Part shown: positions 32,584 through 41,976 of the stretch, piece after piece
Position numbering within the stretch: position 1 is the stretch's first letter
Layout of the letters: every line of letters starts with the position of its first letter
Origin: Spartinivicinus poritis
GTDB lineage: Bacteria; Pseudomonadota; Gammaproteobacteria; Pseudomonadales; Zooshikellaceae
Length of the DNA stretch: 64,000 bases
NCBI RefSeq assembly: GCF_028858535.1
Contig: NZ_JAPMOU010000028.1
Location: 1 to 64,000 of the forward strand
Reading direction: 5' to 3'
Made by a program: the position numbers and the translations under genes
Notes under the pieces: model-generated
Told to the model about the DNA's origin: nothing
Database searches by the model: none
The model's input: only the letters and a program-made list of their open reading frames with translations

Positions 32584-32684
32584 GTTATATCCATATTTAT
32601 GCATAGGCAAGCAGGTCAATATAGGTATTTATCCTTATGGTTTGAACGCTAAACATAAGTAGAACTTTCAAGCTTGGTGATAAA

Positions 32685-32708
32685 ATATTAAACCAGCCGG
32701 TTTAATAT
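32685..32708. promoter_or_regulatory. Palindromic operator of the ArsR-type gene
   Basis: ATATTAAACC-AGCC-GGTTTAATAT has perfect 10-bp arms and ends 27 bp before the regulator start codon. This is the expected place for autorepression by the dimeric winged-helix protein encoded next. Confidence 0.7.
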
Positions 32709-32735
32709 CTGAGCACAACATCTATACTGGATAAT

Positions 32736-33068
32736 ATGCAAACACCTCAACCTATATCACTAGATCTCATATTCAAAGCGCTAGCTGATGAAACCCGGCG
32801 CCAGCTATTGCAAACGCTATGTGAAGGGAGTTATAGCATTAGAGACTTGGCATCACCTTTTGATATCAGTTTTCCTGCGGTAGCTAAACATATAGGAGTG
32901 CTTGAGCGAGCAGGCTTGATTACCAGAAAAAAGAGGGGGCGTGAGCAAATTTGTACACTTAATCCATTAACCTTGCAGGAAGCTCATCGATGGTTAGGTT
33001 TTTATGAAAGTTTCTGGAATCAACAGCTTGATCATTTGGAAGACTATTTAAGTTTGCTACAAAAATAA
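32736..33068 (+). CDS. ArsR-family winged-helix repressor
   Basis: A 110-residue DNA-binding protein. It begins IFKALADETRRQLLQTLCEG, the ArsR/SdpR signature, followed by the recognition helix region FDISFPAVAKHIGVLERAGLI and the wing RKKRGREQICTLNP. There is no CxC metal-binding pair in helix 3, so metal sensing is unlikely; it resembles the SdpR/activator-of-Hsp90-linked subgroup. It sits 34 bp before a GST gene and probably controls both through the palindrome upstream. Confidence 0.9.
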   Translation: MQTPQPISLDLIFKALADETRRQLLQTLCEGSYSIRDLASPFDISFPAVAKHIGVLERAGLITRKKRGREQICTLNPLTLQEAHRWLGFYESFWNQQLDHLEDYLSLLQK

Positions 33069-33102
33069 AATCATAAAAAATGAAAGAAAAGGAATAATAA
33101 AA

Positions 33103-33738
33103 ATGAAACTATACTATCATCCGCTATCAACATATTCACAAAAAGTGCTGATGGCCTTTTATGAAAAAGAGGTTGAATTTACTCCCCATATAGTCAACTT
33201 AATGGATGAAACAAGCAAAAAGGAATACAAAGAAATATATCCACTGGGGAAAATACCCCTATTGATGTGTGATGATGATCATATGATTCCAGAATCAACC
33301 ATAATAATAGAATACCTAGATACTCACTTTACTACTGGCACCAAACTTATTCCTGATGACAAAGATACAGCCAGGCAGGTTAGGTTTATCGATAGAGTTC
33401 AAGATAATTATCTGAATGACAATATTGCTACTTTATTCTTTGAAAGTATGAAGCCAGCCGAAAAGCAAGACCCTGAAAAGCAAGCCAAAGCAAAAGAGCA
33501 ATTAGATATTATGTATCACTACATGAACAAACAATATAGCGAAACCACTTTTGCAAAAGGTGATGACTTTACAATGGCTGATTGCTCTGCAGTGCCTGCT
33601 TTATTTTATGCCCAAAAAATCTATCCATTTGAGCAGTTTGAAGGCATAAAAGCTTATTATAAACGTGTATCAGAAAGGCCTTCTTATCAAAAAGTGCTAG
33701 CTGAAGCACAGCCTTACTTGGAAAAGATGTTTAATTGA
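33103..33738 (+). CDS. Glutathione S-transferase
   Basis: A 211-residue two-domain protein. The thioredoxin-fold half shows YYHPLSTYSQKVLMAFYEK, YPLGKIPLLMCDD and the glutathione-contact PESTIIIEYLD. The helical half has DDFTMADCSAVPALFYA and ends RPSYQKVLAEAQPYLEKMF. Ser in LSTYSQK is the likely catalytic residue. It shares an operon with the ArsR-type regulator and has aggaa before the ATG. The physiological substrate is unknown; a detoxification role regulated by the neighbour is inferred. Confidence 0.9.
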   Translation: MKLYYHPLSTYSQKVLMAFYEKEVEFTPHIVNLMDETSKKEYKEIYPLGKIPLLMCDDDHMIPESTIIIEYLDTHFTTGTKLIPDDKDTARQVRFIDRVQDNYLNDNIATLFFESMKPAEKQDPEKQAKAKEQLDIMYHYMNKQYSETTFAKGDDFTMADCSAVPALFYAQKIYPFEQFEGIKAYYKRVSERPSYQKVLAEAQPYLEKMFN

Positions 33739-33774
33739 GATCACATAAAAAGTACAACAATCAACTGAATTAGG

Positions 33775-33806
33775 CCTGAGCTATATAACATAGCCCAGGT
33801 TTTGTT
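33775..33806 (+). terminator. Intrinsic terminator after the GST gene
   Basis: CCTGAGCTAT and ATAGCCCAGG form a 10-bp stem (one mismatch) with a 5-base loop, followed by TTTTGTTG. Confidence 0.75.
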
Positions 33807-33859
33807 GTATATTGGCTAAGGAACGTGCACGTCCCTAAAAAGCTGCCTTGAGAAAAGAT

Positions 33860-34192
33860 ATGAAAAAGTGGCTGTTAGTCATCGCTATTATTATTTTGTT
33901 TCAAAACCGACAAGAAATAAGCCTGTTTCTAAACCCACCACCCGACTTTTCTGCCATCAATAAAGAAGATGTCGTGCTATATGCCACTAGCTGGTGTGGT
34001 TACTGCAAAAAAGCCAGATCATTTTTAGAAAAGTACAATATACCCTACACAGAGTACGATATTGAAAAGTCCACAGAAGGCCTCCATCAATATAAGCAAC
34101 TAGGTGGCAAGGGAGTCCCCGTGTTTTTGGTTAAAGGCAAAACCATCAGTGGTTATAACCCACAAGCGGTGGTGGCTGCATTGGAGGGATAA
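33860..34192 (+). CDS. Membrane-anchored glutaredoxin-like protein
   Basis: A 110-residue protein. An N-terminal hydrophobic anchor (WLLVIAIIILF) is followed by a glutaredoxin domain with the dithiol site CGYC in LYATSWCGYCKKARSFLEK. The cis-proline segment KGVPVFLVKGKTISGYNP completes it. I start at the ATG at 33860; a TTG four codons upstream is less likely. It probably reduces disulfides at the inner membrane. It lies after the terminator of the GST gene, so is likely transcribed separately. Confidence 0.85.
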   Translation: MKKWLLVIAIIILFQNRQEISLFLNPPPDFSAINKEDVVLYATSWCGYCKKARSFLEKYNIPYTEYDIEKSTEGLHQYKQLGGKGVPVFLVKGKTISGYNPQAVVAALEG

Positions 34193-34243
34193 GTCGACAG
34201 AATTTCTATATTAAGTATAAGTTTTGTGTAGGCTGTTTAATAT

Positions 34244-34681
34244 TTAATTAGGTTTTAAAATTTCTAGTTGTTTACTATAAAGCTTAAAGTCAGCTTCATT
34301 GTATGTAACAGCAATCAAGTTATGGGTTAATGCGGTTGCTACAAGAAAACTATCCACAACAGGTAACTTTTTACTGTTGGCTTCTGATTGACCATTGAGC
34401 TTAGCCCAGTTATGCAAGGTACCATTGTTTAAAGGTAGAACCCGGTTTTGAAAACGTTTTTCGATTCGTTCCAGCCATAAAGCAATTTTTTCGGCTTTAG
34501 AGCCAAGTTGAATAGGGTCTTTTTCGCAAAGTTTATAGAACCCTTTTTTTAACTCTGCAATTGTTAAACAACTTATAAATAAATAACTTTCTTCCTGCTC
34601 ATCCAACCATTCAATTACCTTTTTATTAGGATTCTTCTTTAAGTATTCAGACACTATGCAGGTATCGAGTAAATATTTCAC
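34244..34681 (-). CDS. PIN-domain (VapC-type) toxin ribonuclease, without an intact antitoxin
   Basis: A 145-residue PIN protein. It starts KYLLDTCIVSEYLKKNPN (first acidic residue Asp6), with LTIAELKKGFY (Glu) and VVDSFLVATALTHNLIAVTYNEADF (the DxxxAATA-like and TxNxxDF motifs), so the catalytic carboxylates appear intact. The GTG start at 34681 overlaps the TGA of an upstream frame ending PFKVGRDIDL, the typical C-terminus of a Phd/YefM antitoxin. That frame is closed by a stop only 14 codons before. No complete antitoxin lies between this gene and the RTX gene. VapC proteins usually cleave tRNA or rRNA. Confidence 0.88.
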   Translation of the reverse strand: MKYLLDTCIVSEYLKKNPNKKVIEWLDEQEESYLFISCLTIAELKKGFYKLCEKDPIQLGSKAEKIALWLERIEKRFQNRVLPLNNGTLHNWAKLNGQSEANSKKLPVVDSFLVATALTHNLIAVTYNEADFKLYSKQLEILKPN

Positions 34682-34726
34682 AGGTCAATATCTCTTCCTA
34701 CTTTGAAAGGGAAATAGGGTAATTAA
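34679..34726 (-). pseudogene. Antitoxin remnant (C-terminal 14 codons)
   Basis: Leftward reading in the frame that overlaps the PIN gene start by GTGA gives stop-LPYFPFKVGRDIDL-stop. PFKVGRDIDL is a common ending of Phd/YefM-type antitoxins encoded directly before PIN toxins. The N-terminal DNA-binding part is absent, replaced by a stretch of repeated ACCCT/AGGGT motifs. Confidence 0.6.
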
Positions 34727-34810
34727 GCGACAACATTACCCTGTTTATACCAATTAATAGGGTAATACAAACCCTAAACAGGGTAAAAAGACTAACTTTA
34801 TACCCTGTTT
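34714..34810. repeat. Cluster of TTACCCTGTTTA-type inverted repeats
   Basis: TTACCCTGTTTA (34736-34747) and TAAACAGGGTAA (34775-34786) are perfect inverted copies. AATAGGGTAAT occurs twice nearby and TACCCTGTTT once more near 34801-34810. The cluster fills the gap between the RTX gene stop and the antitoxin remnant. It could be an old operator array or a transcript hairpin. Confidence 0.6.
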
Positions 34811-34822
34811 CATTCTATAAGA

Positions 34823-37800
34823 TTACTTAGCCTGCCAAGCGGCTGTTAATGTTGGCGTTAGGCTAGTGTGTACCTCTGCCACCATATTGCCATCAGCGGT
34901 TTCATAATCATTAAACGCAGCCATCGCTTGCACTAAACTGTCTACTTTGGCACGGCTTAATACAAAGCTTTCGGTTTCAATGGCATCCAGTTGAGCACTT
35001 TCCTCAGCAAACCAATCACTAATGGTAATTTGGTCATCAGAGCCCAGTACATCAACGGCTAAATTATCACCTTCTTTTTTAAACCAGAGTTTATCCTTGG
35101 TAATACCTGACAACTTAAGTACATCATTATCCGTATCGGGGGTAGGAGTGGTGTTGTTAATGGTGTCTTGGCCGTCACCTGCCGTAAATTGGTAGGTGTC
35201 ATTGCCGGTTTGGCCAGTAAAGGTTTCTGATTTAGGTGAATTGCTTAATATACGCGTAGGCTTGGGACGCTCTGTCGTCAATTGTGACTCTACCTGGCTG
35301 TCAGACAACGTAGAGCCATCAGCAAACTCAAAGCTTTTAATAGTGAAGTAAGCAGGAGCATTACCACCATAGCGCACAAACCAATCCTGGATGGTAATTT
35401 GATCTGAGCCATTTTTATGGTAAACCGCTAAATCATAGCCTTCACGAATAAACGACAGGTCAGTAGCACTAACCCCTTCGCCAAATACCAATTTGTCGTC
35501 TGAGGTTGGTAAACCACCAAACACTTGGTTACGACTGGTTTCGATAATCCGGTCTTGACCATCACCTAAATTATAAATATAGGTTTCTTCACCATAAGAG
35601 CCGTATAAAGTGTCATTGCCTTTACCTCCAATTAAAGTGTTTGGTGCGCGGTCGTGATAGGAATCAGCTGCATGTAAGGTGTCATTTCCGTCACCGCCTT
35701 TCAAGGTGTCAGAGCCTTCGCCGCCGTAGATTTCATCATCACCACCTAAGCCATCAATTTCGTTATTGCCACGATCACCATACAACACATTATTTTTATC
35801 ACTAGGCTTTATAAACTGGTCTACATCATCAAGGCTAAGGGTAGAGCCATCGGCAAACTTAATAAGATCGATTTTATTAGAATCGTTTACAAAAAACCGG
35901 TTAATTTGCACTCGATCTTGTGTGTTTTTAATGCCAATAAAGAGGTCGTTTTCTTGTTGCCAAAATGCTAAATCACTCTCTGCAACACCTTCTTTAAATT
36001 GCAGCGTTTCAACACTATCACCACTGGAATTAGCACTAATTATATCCCGCCCATATCCTCGGCCAAATATATAGGTGTCACTACCCTCACCTCCAATAAG
36101 GCTGTCATTACCTGCACCACCATCTAACACATCGTCACCAGAAAATCCTTTTAGATTATCATGACCAGTAAATCCATTAATTTTGTCATTACTATCATAA
36201 TAGCCTTCCAAATGATCATTATTAGGACTGCCTTGTAGAACCATTTGCTTTATTTCATCAGAAGACCACTCAGTGCCATCAGCAAACTCAGCTTTATCAA
36301 GCATGCGGTTTCCACCCATAAAGAAGCTCTGTAAACGTAGTTGATCATCACTACCTTTTAACTTTAACAAGAGGTCATAATATTCCATATCAACCAACCC
36401 CATCGTTTCGGAATAACGTCGCTCTACAATCACATCATCTGGCGTAATTCCCTCTTTAAAACGAATAATATTATGGGCGTCATCCTGCTCGAAGTGACGG
36501 CTGTGAATTTCATCCTGCCCATCACCTCGGCCAAATAAAAATATATTACGGCCTTTTCGACCATCTAAAATATCATTGCCGGCTTTGCCATCAAACGTTT
36601 CATCTTCATCGGAGCCAGTAATACGTTGATCATGGTCATAACCGATTCTCAATTGTTTTAGAACTTCCTCATGGTCCCATTTTTGGCCATCAGTAAAGAC
36701 AATAGCCTTTTTATCGTCTAATTCACCTTTAAGAACTATTTGATCTGTTGTATTTTTTATTTTAATAGTGATTTCAGCACTATCAGATTGCCAAATTTCA
36801 ATATCATCAGCAGAAATACCTTCTTTAAACTGAATAGTCTGTAAAGAGGGCTCATTTCCTCGATCAGAAAAAGTAATTATATCTTGACCATCTCCTTTAC
36901 CAAAAATATAGGTATTTTTGCCTGTTCCACCATCGATGGTATCATTACCAGGTCCGCCCTCGAATGTGTCATTGCCTGCTTTGCCTGATAAGGTATCATT
37001 ACCAGCTAAGCCTTTAATAATATCATCTGTGTCTTCACCCGTGATGACATCATCACCATCTGTTGCTTGCGAAATCTTAGAAAATACGTCATCAACAGTC
37101 CAATGACTGCCATCTGCAAATTCAATACGGTCAAAACGACTGTCACGAAACTCATTTTCAACAATCAGCCGGTTATCACTCCAGTGGCGATAAGAGTGTA
37201 CTTTCCACTCTTGAAAATAATCAATAACAGTCACAACCGTGTCTGTATCTTTAATTTTCACTAACAGGTTATTGTTGTTTTTATTATTTTTTTTGCCGCG
37301 CTCAACAATAATATCTTCCTGGCTGATCCCCTCTTTAAAGCGAAGTATTTTTGTATCGCGCTTTCCATATTCATCCTCAAGATAAATCGTATCTTGACCA
37401 CTATTTCTACCTACAATATAAGTATCATTTCCCTGGTAGCCTTCTAAGCGGTCATTACCATCACCACCCTCTAATAGATCATCCCCTTTACCACCGTAAA
37501 GTTCATCATTACCATCACCGCCATACAGTTCATTATTCCCTTCATTATCGTGCAGCTTGTCATTGCCATCACCACCATACAGCTCATCATCACCTTCTTT
37601 ACCATACAGTTTGTCATCGCCTTCATTGCCATACAATTTATCATTGCCTTCATGACCATAAAGGTGATCATTTCCTTGGTTTCCTTCTAAGGTATCATTG
37701 CCGCCCTTGCCTAGTAGTGTGTCATTACCCGCTAGTCCTTTTAATTGTTCATCAAGGTCTGTCCCAGTAATTAAATCCTTTTCATCAGTGGCCTGGTATA

Positions 37801-39163
37801 ATTGCGGGGTAATATCATCAAGTGACCATGAGGTTCCATCAGCAAACTCTATTTTTTCCAATTTTTTAGCATTAGATGTAAAGTTTTTAATGGTAATAGA
37901 ATCATCACTATCTGCTAATGAGAAAGTTAAGTCATCCCCTTTTATGGCAAAGGATACATTTTCTGGTAATACCCCTTCTTTAAATTGGATGGTAATCCCC
38001 AAACCGCCTGTAATGACATCTTGGCCATCATTTTTGCCAAACTGATAAATCGAACTAAACCAGCTGAACAAAGTATCATTGCCAGCACCGCCATCTAGAA
38101 TATTGTTGCCATACCCTCCTTTTAGCTCATCATCCCCAGCACCACCAAACAAGTGGTCATTGCCCATTCCGCCCTGCAGCTTATCATTCCCTTCACCACC
38201 GTATAGTTGGTCATTCCCCTCACCACCAGAAATCAAATCTTTACCTAGACCACCATAGATCTCATCATTGCCTTCTTCACCATCCAGTTGGTCATTCCCA
38301 TCATTACCGTGTAGCTGATCATTGCCTTTACCACCAGTGAGACTGTTATTGGCATGATCACCTGCTATTGTGTCATCACCATCACTACCGTTATGAATTT
38401 GTTTTGCTAATTCTGTCAGCGGTACACGACTACCATCGGCAAATTCTATATGAATATTTTCTGTTCCAGGTTTTAAATTTAATGTGCCTTTCTCAAAGGC
38501 ATAGATAAATATCCCTTCAATTTCTAAATTATCATTTTTTTCATTTAGTACAACTTCTAGGTAATCGCCTTCTTGATCTTGCTCATCACTGTGATAAAGA
38601 ATTGAAACATCGCTGGGTAATAAGCTTTTTAATTGAATGGTATTGATACCTTTTAAATCTTTGATGGTGTCCATGCCATCATTTCGGTGGTAAATATAGG
38701 TATCATCACCTAAACCACCATCAAGGTAGTCTTTTCCTAAACCTCCTTCTAACGTATCATTACCGCCGCCACCCCATAAATAGTCATTTCCTGTACCACC
38801 ATTTAGGTAGTCGTTTCCTGATAATTCGCCAGTGACTTCACTTTGACCTTTAAATTTAGCATTATCACCAAATAAACGGTCATCATCTTCGCCACCATAA
38901 AGCCGGTCATCGCCGCCATTACCCACAATCTGATCATTCCCTTCATTCCCCATTAAAATATCATTGCCGTGCAAATTTTTATTTAATTGCCATAGCTCAC
39001 TCTCTTTTTCTTTTCGAAAATATTTTTTTGCAAACTCTTTTGTATATGGCCTGTCTCCAAGAAGATGATCATCTCCTGCGCCGCCTATAATGGTGTCACT
39101 ACCTATTTCACCGAGAATATGATCCTCATCTTTTCCTCCTACAAGTAGATCATCATAAGTCAT
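34823..39163 (-). CDS. RTX calcium-binding repeat protein, C-terminal portion with secretion signal
   Basis: 1,446 residues made almost entirely of RTX nonapeptides (GGxGxDxLx, e.g. GGAGDDHLLG, GGEGNDQLYG) in several blocks. The blocks alternate with seven haemolysin-type 'FADGS-x-W' modules (IEFADGSHWTVDDV and similar). The C-terminus (LVQAMAAFNDYET to TAAWQAK) resembles the uncleaved type I secretion signal of large RTX proteins. There is no N-terminal effector domain, and the ATG at 39163 has no ribosome site. Its frame continues upstream and rejoins the 39262-41976 frame if the 110-bp element at 39173-39282 is removed. It is best read as the tail of one broken RTX gene. No type I exporter genes are in the window. 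Confidence 0.85.
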   Translation of the reverse strand: MTYDDLLVGGKDEDHILGEIGSDTIIGGAGDDHLLGDRPYTKEFAKKYFRKEKESELWQLNKNLHGNDILMGNEGNDQIVGNGGDDRLYGGEDDDRLFGDNAKFKGQSEVTGELSGNDYLNGGTGNDYLWGGGGNDTLEGGLGKDYLDGGLGDDTYIYHRNDGMDTIKDLKGINTIQLKSLLPSDVSILYHSDEQDQEGDYLEVVLNEKNDNLEIEGIFIYAFEKGTLNLKPGTENIHIEFADGSRVPLTELAKQIHNGSDGDDTIAGDHANNSLTGGKGNDQLHGNDGNDQLDGEEGNDEIYGGLGKDLISGGEGNDQLYGGEGNDKLQGGMGNDHLFGGAGDDELKGGYGNNILDGGAGNDTLFSWFSSIYQFGKNDGQDVITGGLGITIQFKEGVLPENVSFAIKGDDLTFSLADSDDSITIKNFTSNAKKLEKIEFADGTSWSLDDITPQLYQATDEKDLITGTDLDEQLKGLAGNDTLLGKGGNDTLEGNQGNDHLYGHEGNDKLYGNEGDDKLYGKEGDDELYGGDGNDKLHDNEGNNELYGGDGNDELYGGKGDDLLEGGDGNDRLEGYQGNDTYIVGRNSGQDTIYLEDEYGKRDTKILRFKEGISQEDIIVERGKKNNKNNNNLLVKIKDTDTVVTVIDYFQEWKVHSYRHWSDNRLIVENEFRDSRFDRIEFADGSHWTVDDVFSKISQATDGDDVITGEDTDDIIKGLAGNDTLSGKAGNDTFEGGPGNDTIDGGTGKNTYIFGKGDGQDIITFSDRGNEPSLQTIQFKEGISADDIEIWQSDSAEITIKIKNTTDQIVLKGELDDKKAIVFTDGQKWDHEEVLKQLRIGYDHDQRITGSDEDETFDGKAGNDILDGRKGRNIFLFGRGDGQDEIHSRHFEQDDAHNIIRFKEGITPDDVIVERRYSETMGLVDMEYYDLLLKLKGSDDQLRLQSFFMGGNRMLDKAEFADGTEWSSDEIKQMVLQGSPNNDHLEGYYDSNDKINGFTGHDNLKGFSGDDVLDGGAGNDSLIGGEGSDTYIFGRGYGRDIISANSSGDSVETLQFKEGVAESDLAFWQQENDLFIGIKNTQDRVQINRFFVNDSNKIDLIKFADGSTLSLDDVDQFIKPSDKNNVLYGDRGNNEIDGLGGDDEIYGGEGSDTLKGGDGNDTLHAADSYHDRAPNTLIGGKGNDTLYGSYGEETYIYNLGDGQDRIIETSRNQVFGGLPTSDDKLVFGEGVSATDLSFIREGYDLAVYHKNGSDQITIQDWFVRYGGNAPAYFTIKSFEFADGSTLSDSQVESQLTTERPKPTRILSNSPKSETFTGQTGNDTYQFTAGDGQDTINNTTPTPDTDNDVLKLSGITKDKLWFKKEGDNLAVDVLGSDDQITISDWFAEESAQLDAIETESFVLSRAKVDSLVQAMAAFNDYETADGNMVAEVHTSLTPTLTAAWQAK

Positions 39164-39172
39164 GGATGGCTT

Positions 39173-39282
39173 GGTATAGCTGGAAATCTATAATGTGGCA
39201 TAAATAGAATGCCTCTACCCTCAGATACAGCCTGTTTATTGAGCGAATCGACTATGTCACTTTATGATTTTCTAGCTATACC
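39173..39282. mobile_element. 110-bp element with terminal inverted repeats inside the RTX gene
   Basis: The ends GGTATAGCTGGAAAT (39173-39187) and, as its inverted copy, ATTTTCTAGCTATACC (39267-39282) pair over about 15 bases. The element carries stops in the RTX frame. Deleting exactly these 110 bp joins codon 39285-39283 to codon 39172-39170 in phase. No target duplication is clear, and no second copy is seen in the window. Confidence 0.65.
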
Positions 39283-41976
39283 AGAAATAAATATGTGATT
39301 CATTTCGATTTTTGTTTCAGCTGGAAAAGTCATTTCAAATACTGAGTCTCCGAAAATCCAGCTGTTATCCCCATCACCACCAAATATTATGTCATTTCCT
39401 GCAGCACCATAAAGTAAGTCTCTACCTTCTCCCCCCAGAATTGTATCGCTTCCGATGCCGCCATTAATATAATCTTGGCCTTGATTACCTTCTATATAAT
39501 TGGTATCAGTAACTTCATCGCCAGGATTATCACCACTTAAACTTGTTGCACTACTAGCCCAGATATAATCACTTTCTGTCCCACCAATAATATAGTCACT
39601 ACCAGGGCCGCCTGTAATGCCATCCATACCTCCATTACCATAAACGATGTCATCTCCCTCATGAGCATGTAAATTTTCAGAAAAATTATCACTGCGTAAT
39701 TCATCACTAAAATTTGTTCCTTGAAAACCAAAATTAGCTTCAACTAAATGAGTGTGTCGTTCTCTGTGTTTATACTCATCGTGATCCATTCTGGATTTAT
39801 TATAAAGATCACCGTTATACACCATCGGCTTATCATTTAACCAACTCAACTCACTATCTGCTCGTTCTTCTAGGGTATCATGAACTGTTTTAGTCTCTTC
39901 ACCCACTTTACGCTCATAATTATCCACTACATTGTGGTCATCTGGGATAGGTTCTGGCTCAAACCGCTCATAGTCCTTCAGCTCAATCCCAAACCGTTCC
40001 TTATCAAAATCCTTAATCGTAATCGTGCCGCCGTCTTTTACTTTGACGACAACAAGACCACCATCCATTAAGTAGGTGTTTTCATACTCATCCTGGTAGA
40101 TAGATTTTTCTTCGTTGAGGGCGGTGAGTTGGGTGATTACTTTACCGTTGATATGAAGTTCGTTATTGCCTTCTGTGTCAATGATGGTGTCGTGGCCATT
40201 TTCTGCTTCAAAGCTATAGATATCGTTGCCTTTACCGCCAACTAATATATCATTGCCTTTGCCGCCTTTTAGAGAGTCATTACCTTTTCCTCCAACTAAC
40301 TTATCACTATCTTCACCGCCATCTAATTCGTCATTACCTTCTCCACCTTCAAGATAGTCTTTTCCTTTTCTACCTGTCAGCGTGTCATTACCTGCACTTC
40401 CAAACAGGTAATCATTTCCGTCTCCTCCAGAATATGAGTCATTATTCTGCCCACCAAAATAAAACTCACGAGTAGGTTTTAGGCCTACATCTAAACCGTC
40501 CAGCGTTAGTTCGTATTTCTTTTCCCCCATATTGTCAACGAAATGCCAATCACCACCAACATGGGTGAAACCACCAAGTAATGCAAAGTCGAGAACACCA
40601 TCTGTATCGCCTGACTTTATATAAAGGCTATTCATCACCAAGAATCTGGCTCTAATTTTGACCCATTCTCTTGTCAGATTTCCAGAGTCAGTTTCTGGGT
40701 CGTATAAGTCCAAAACTCCATCTTCATTATGTTTTGTGTAATCTGCTCCTTCTACGACAAAAGGATTTAACTTGACCAGAGCATATCGCCAAGCTTCACT
40801 ATTCATCGCTTTAGCTATTACTTCCTTAGTATCTGGTTTTATTAACTGGATTTTATTTCCTATAGTTTCAAACGTTAATGACGCTATATCAGTCTCTGGA
40901 ACCTTCGAATAATCTGAGCCAAATAGCAGTTCAGAATACCTCTTCACTACATCAGCTTTATATTCATCACTTAAATCATTTAACCACTCATGAAATTCAA
41001 CAGCATATTCGGCCCCTAATGAGCCGCCAACTAAACCACACAGTCCTATAACCGCAATAGCCCAAGGGGCAGTAAGCCCTGCTACAGCTGCCACTAGTCC
41101 ACCAAACAGGGCGCCAATCTTAAACCCAACCTCAGAGCCAGCAGTTTCGATAGCAAACTGCTCCATTATTTGGCGTGCTTTTTCGTTATCTCCAGCCTCT
41201 AGTGCGTGAGCAACATCCGCAGCTACTACCCCAGTGATAGCTAATGCTCCCACTAAGCCAAGGCCCTTAAGCACCTTACCGCCATACTTAAAGCCAGCTT
41301 GTTTAAGTGACTCCCAATGTCCATCGATAATTTTTCTAACATCAGGGGATGCTTTATCCAAAAATTCTTGATAATGCTTTATTTGCTCTTTGTTCCATAT
41401 AGAAATTTTTTCATCAGGTACAACTACATCTACCCCATCGATATTTTTTATAATAAGATGGCTCTCTGCAGAGTTTATTTTTTCAGTTATTTCTTTCCAG
41501 TTTTGGATATGTTTGTCATCATAATTGGGACTATAATGATTACTGCTCGCAGTCACATTAGTAAATAGTCCTGATGCGCCATATATAGCTATAGAGTTTG
41601 CAGTAACTGCCTTTTTAACTGCTTCTACACCATTAGAATCCGCTAATTGCATCAGTTCTTTGATGGAGACTCCGTCTACTTTGAAGTCCCTATTCTTACC
41701 ACTTTCTAGTAACGCAGGTAATTCTGCAATAGAAAATACACTTTCAGCTTTTGGTAATTCTGGAAATACTAATGTGAAGTTCCCATCAGCAGCCGATACA
41801 AATTTTGCACATGCTACGTCAAAAAGGCTGTTATTTATTTTTCTGGTATTCGTTAGATCTGTACCATACCGAACAATTTTCTTCCTTTCTTTCATATCAT
41901 TCAGTTGTTTTTCATTTAAGTCTTTCTTTTTTATATTTGGATCATTAAAAAAATTCTTTTTTAACAGCTTGGTCAA
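39262..41976 (-). CDS. RTX protein, central portion with hydrophobic helices
   Basis: A 904-residue open frame. Residues about 235-262 and 282-325 form Gly/Ala-rich hydrophobic segments (GLGLVGALAITGVVAADVA; AVIGLCGLVGGSLGAEYAV), like the pore or translocation helices of large exported toxins. RTX blocks lie at about 512-600 and 750-875. It has no secretion signal at its C-terminus, which ends SGIARKS within the 110-bp element. No ATG with a ribosome site exists near its start: the frame opens at a TTG, and the first ATG is at 41895. Upstream, its frame and that of the 110-residue ORF meet in a T7 run. I read it as the middle of one broken gene. Confidence 0.8.
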   Translation of the reverse strand: MTKLLKKNFFNDPNIKKKDLNEKQLNDMKERKKIVRYGTDLTNTRKINNSLFDVACAKFVSAADGNFTLVFPELPKAESVFSIAELPALLESGKNRDFKVDGVSIKELMQLADSNGVEAVKKAVTANSIAIYGASGLFTNVTASSNHYSPNYDDKHIQNWKEITEKINSAESHLIIKNIDGVDVVVPDEKISIWNKEQIKHYQEFLDKASPDVRKIIDGHWESLKQAGFKYGGKVLKGLGLVGALAITGVVAADVAHALEAGDNEKARQIMEQFAIETAGSEVGFKIGALFGGLVAAVAGLTAPWAIAVIGLCGLVGGSLGAEYAVEFHEWLNDLSDEYKADVVKRYSELLFGSDYSKVPETDIASLTFETIGNKIQLIKPDTKEVIAKAMNSEAWRYALVKLNPFVVEGADYTKHNEDGVLDLYDPETDSGNLTREWVKIRARFLVMNSLYIKSGDTDGVLDFALLGGFTHVGGDWHFVDNMGEKKYELTLDGLDVGLKPTREFYFGGQNNDSYSGGDGNDYLFGSAGNDTLTGRKGKDYLEGGEGNDELDGGEDSDKLVGGKGNDSLKGGKGNDILVGGKGNDIYSFEAENGHDTIIDTEGNNELHINGKVITQLTALNEEKSIYQDEYENTYLMDGGLVVVKVKDGGTITIKDFDKERFGIELKDYERFEPEPIPDDHNVVDNYERKVGEETKTVHDTLEERADSELSWLNDKPMVYNGDLYNKSRMDHDEYKHRERHTHLVEANFGFQGTNFSDELRSDNFSENLHAHEGDDIVYGNGGMDGITGGPGSDYIIGGTESDYIWASSATSLSGDNPGDEVTDTNYIEGNQGQDYINGGIGSDTILGGEGRDLLYGAAGNDIIFGGDGDNSWIFGDSVFEMTFPAETKIEMNHIFISGIARKS

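Noticed and set aside
37351..37770. Rightward His/Tyr-rich open frame of 139 codons
   Set aside because: It is the reverse reading of RTX nonapeptide repeats; the His/Tyr bias follows from the complementary GGxGxD codons and there is no ribosome site.
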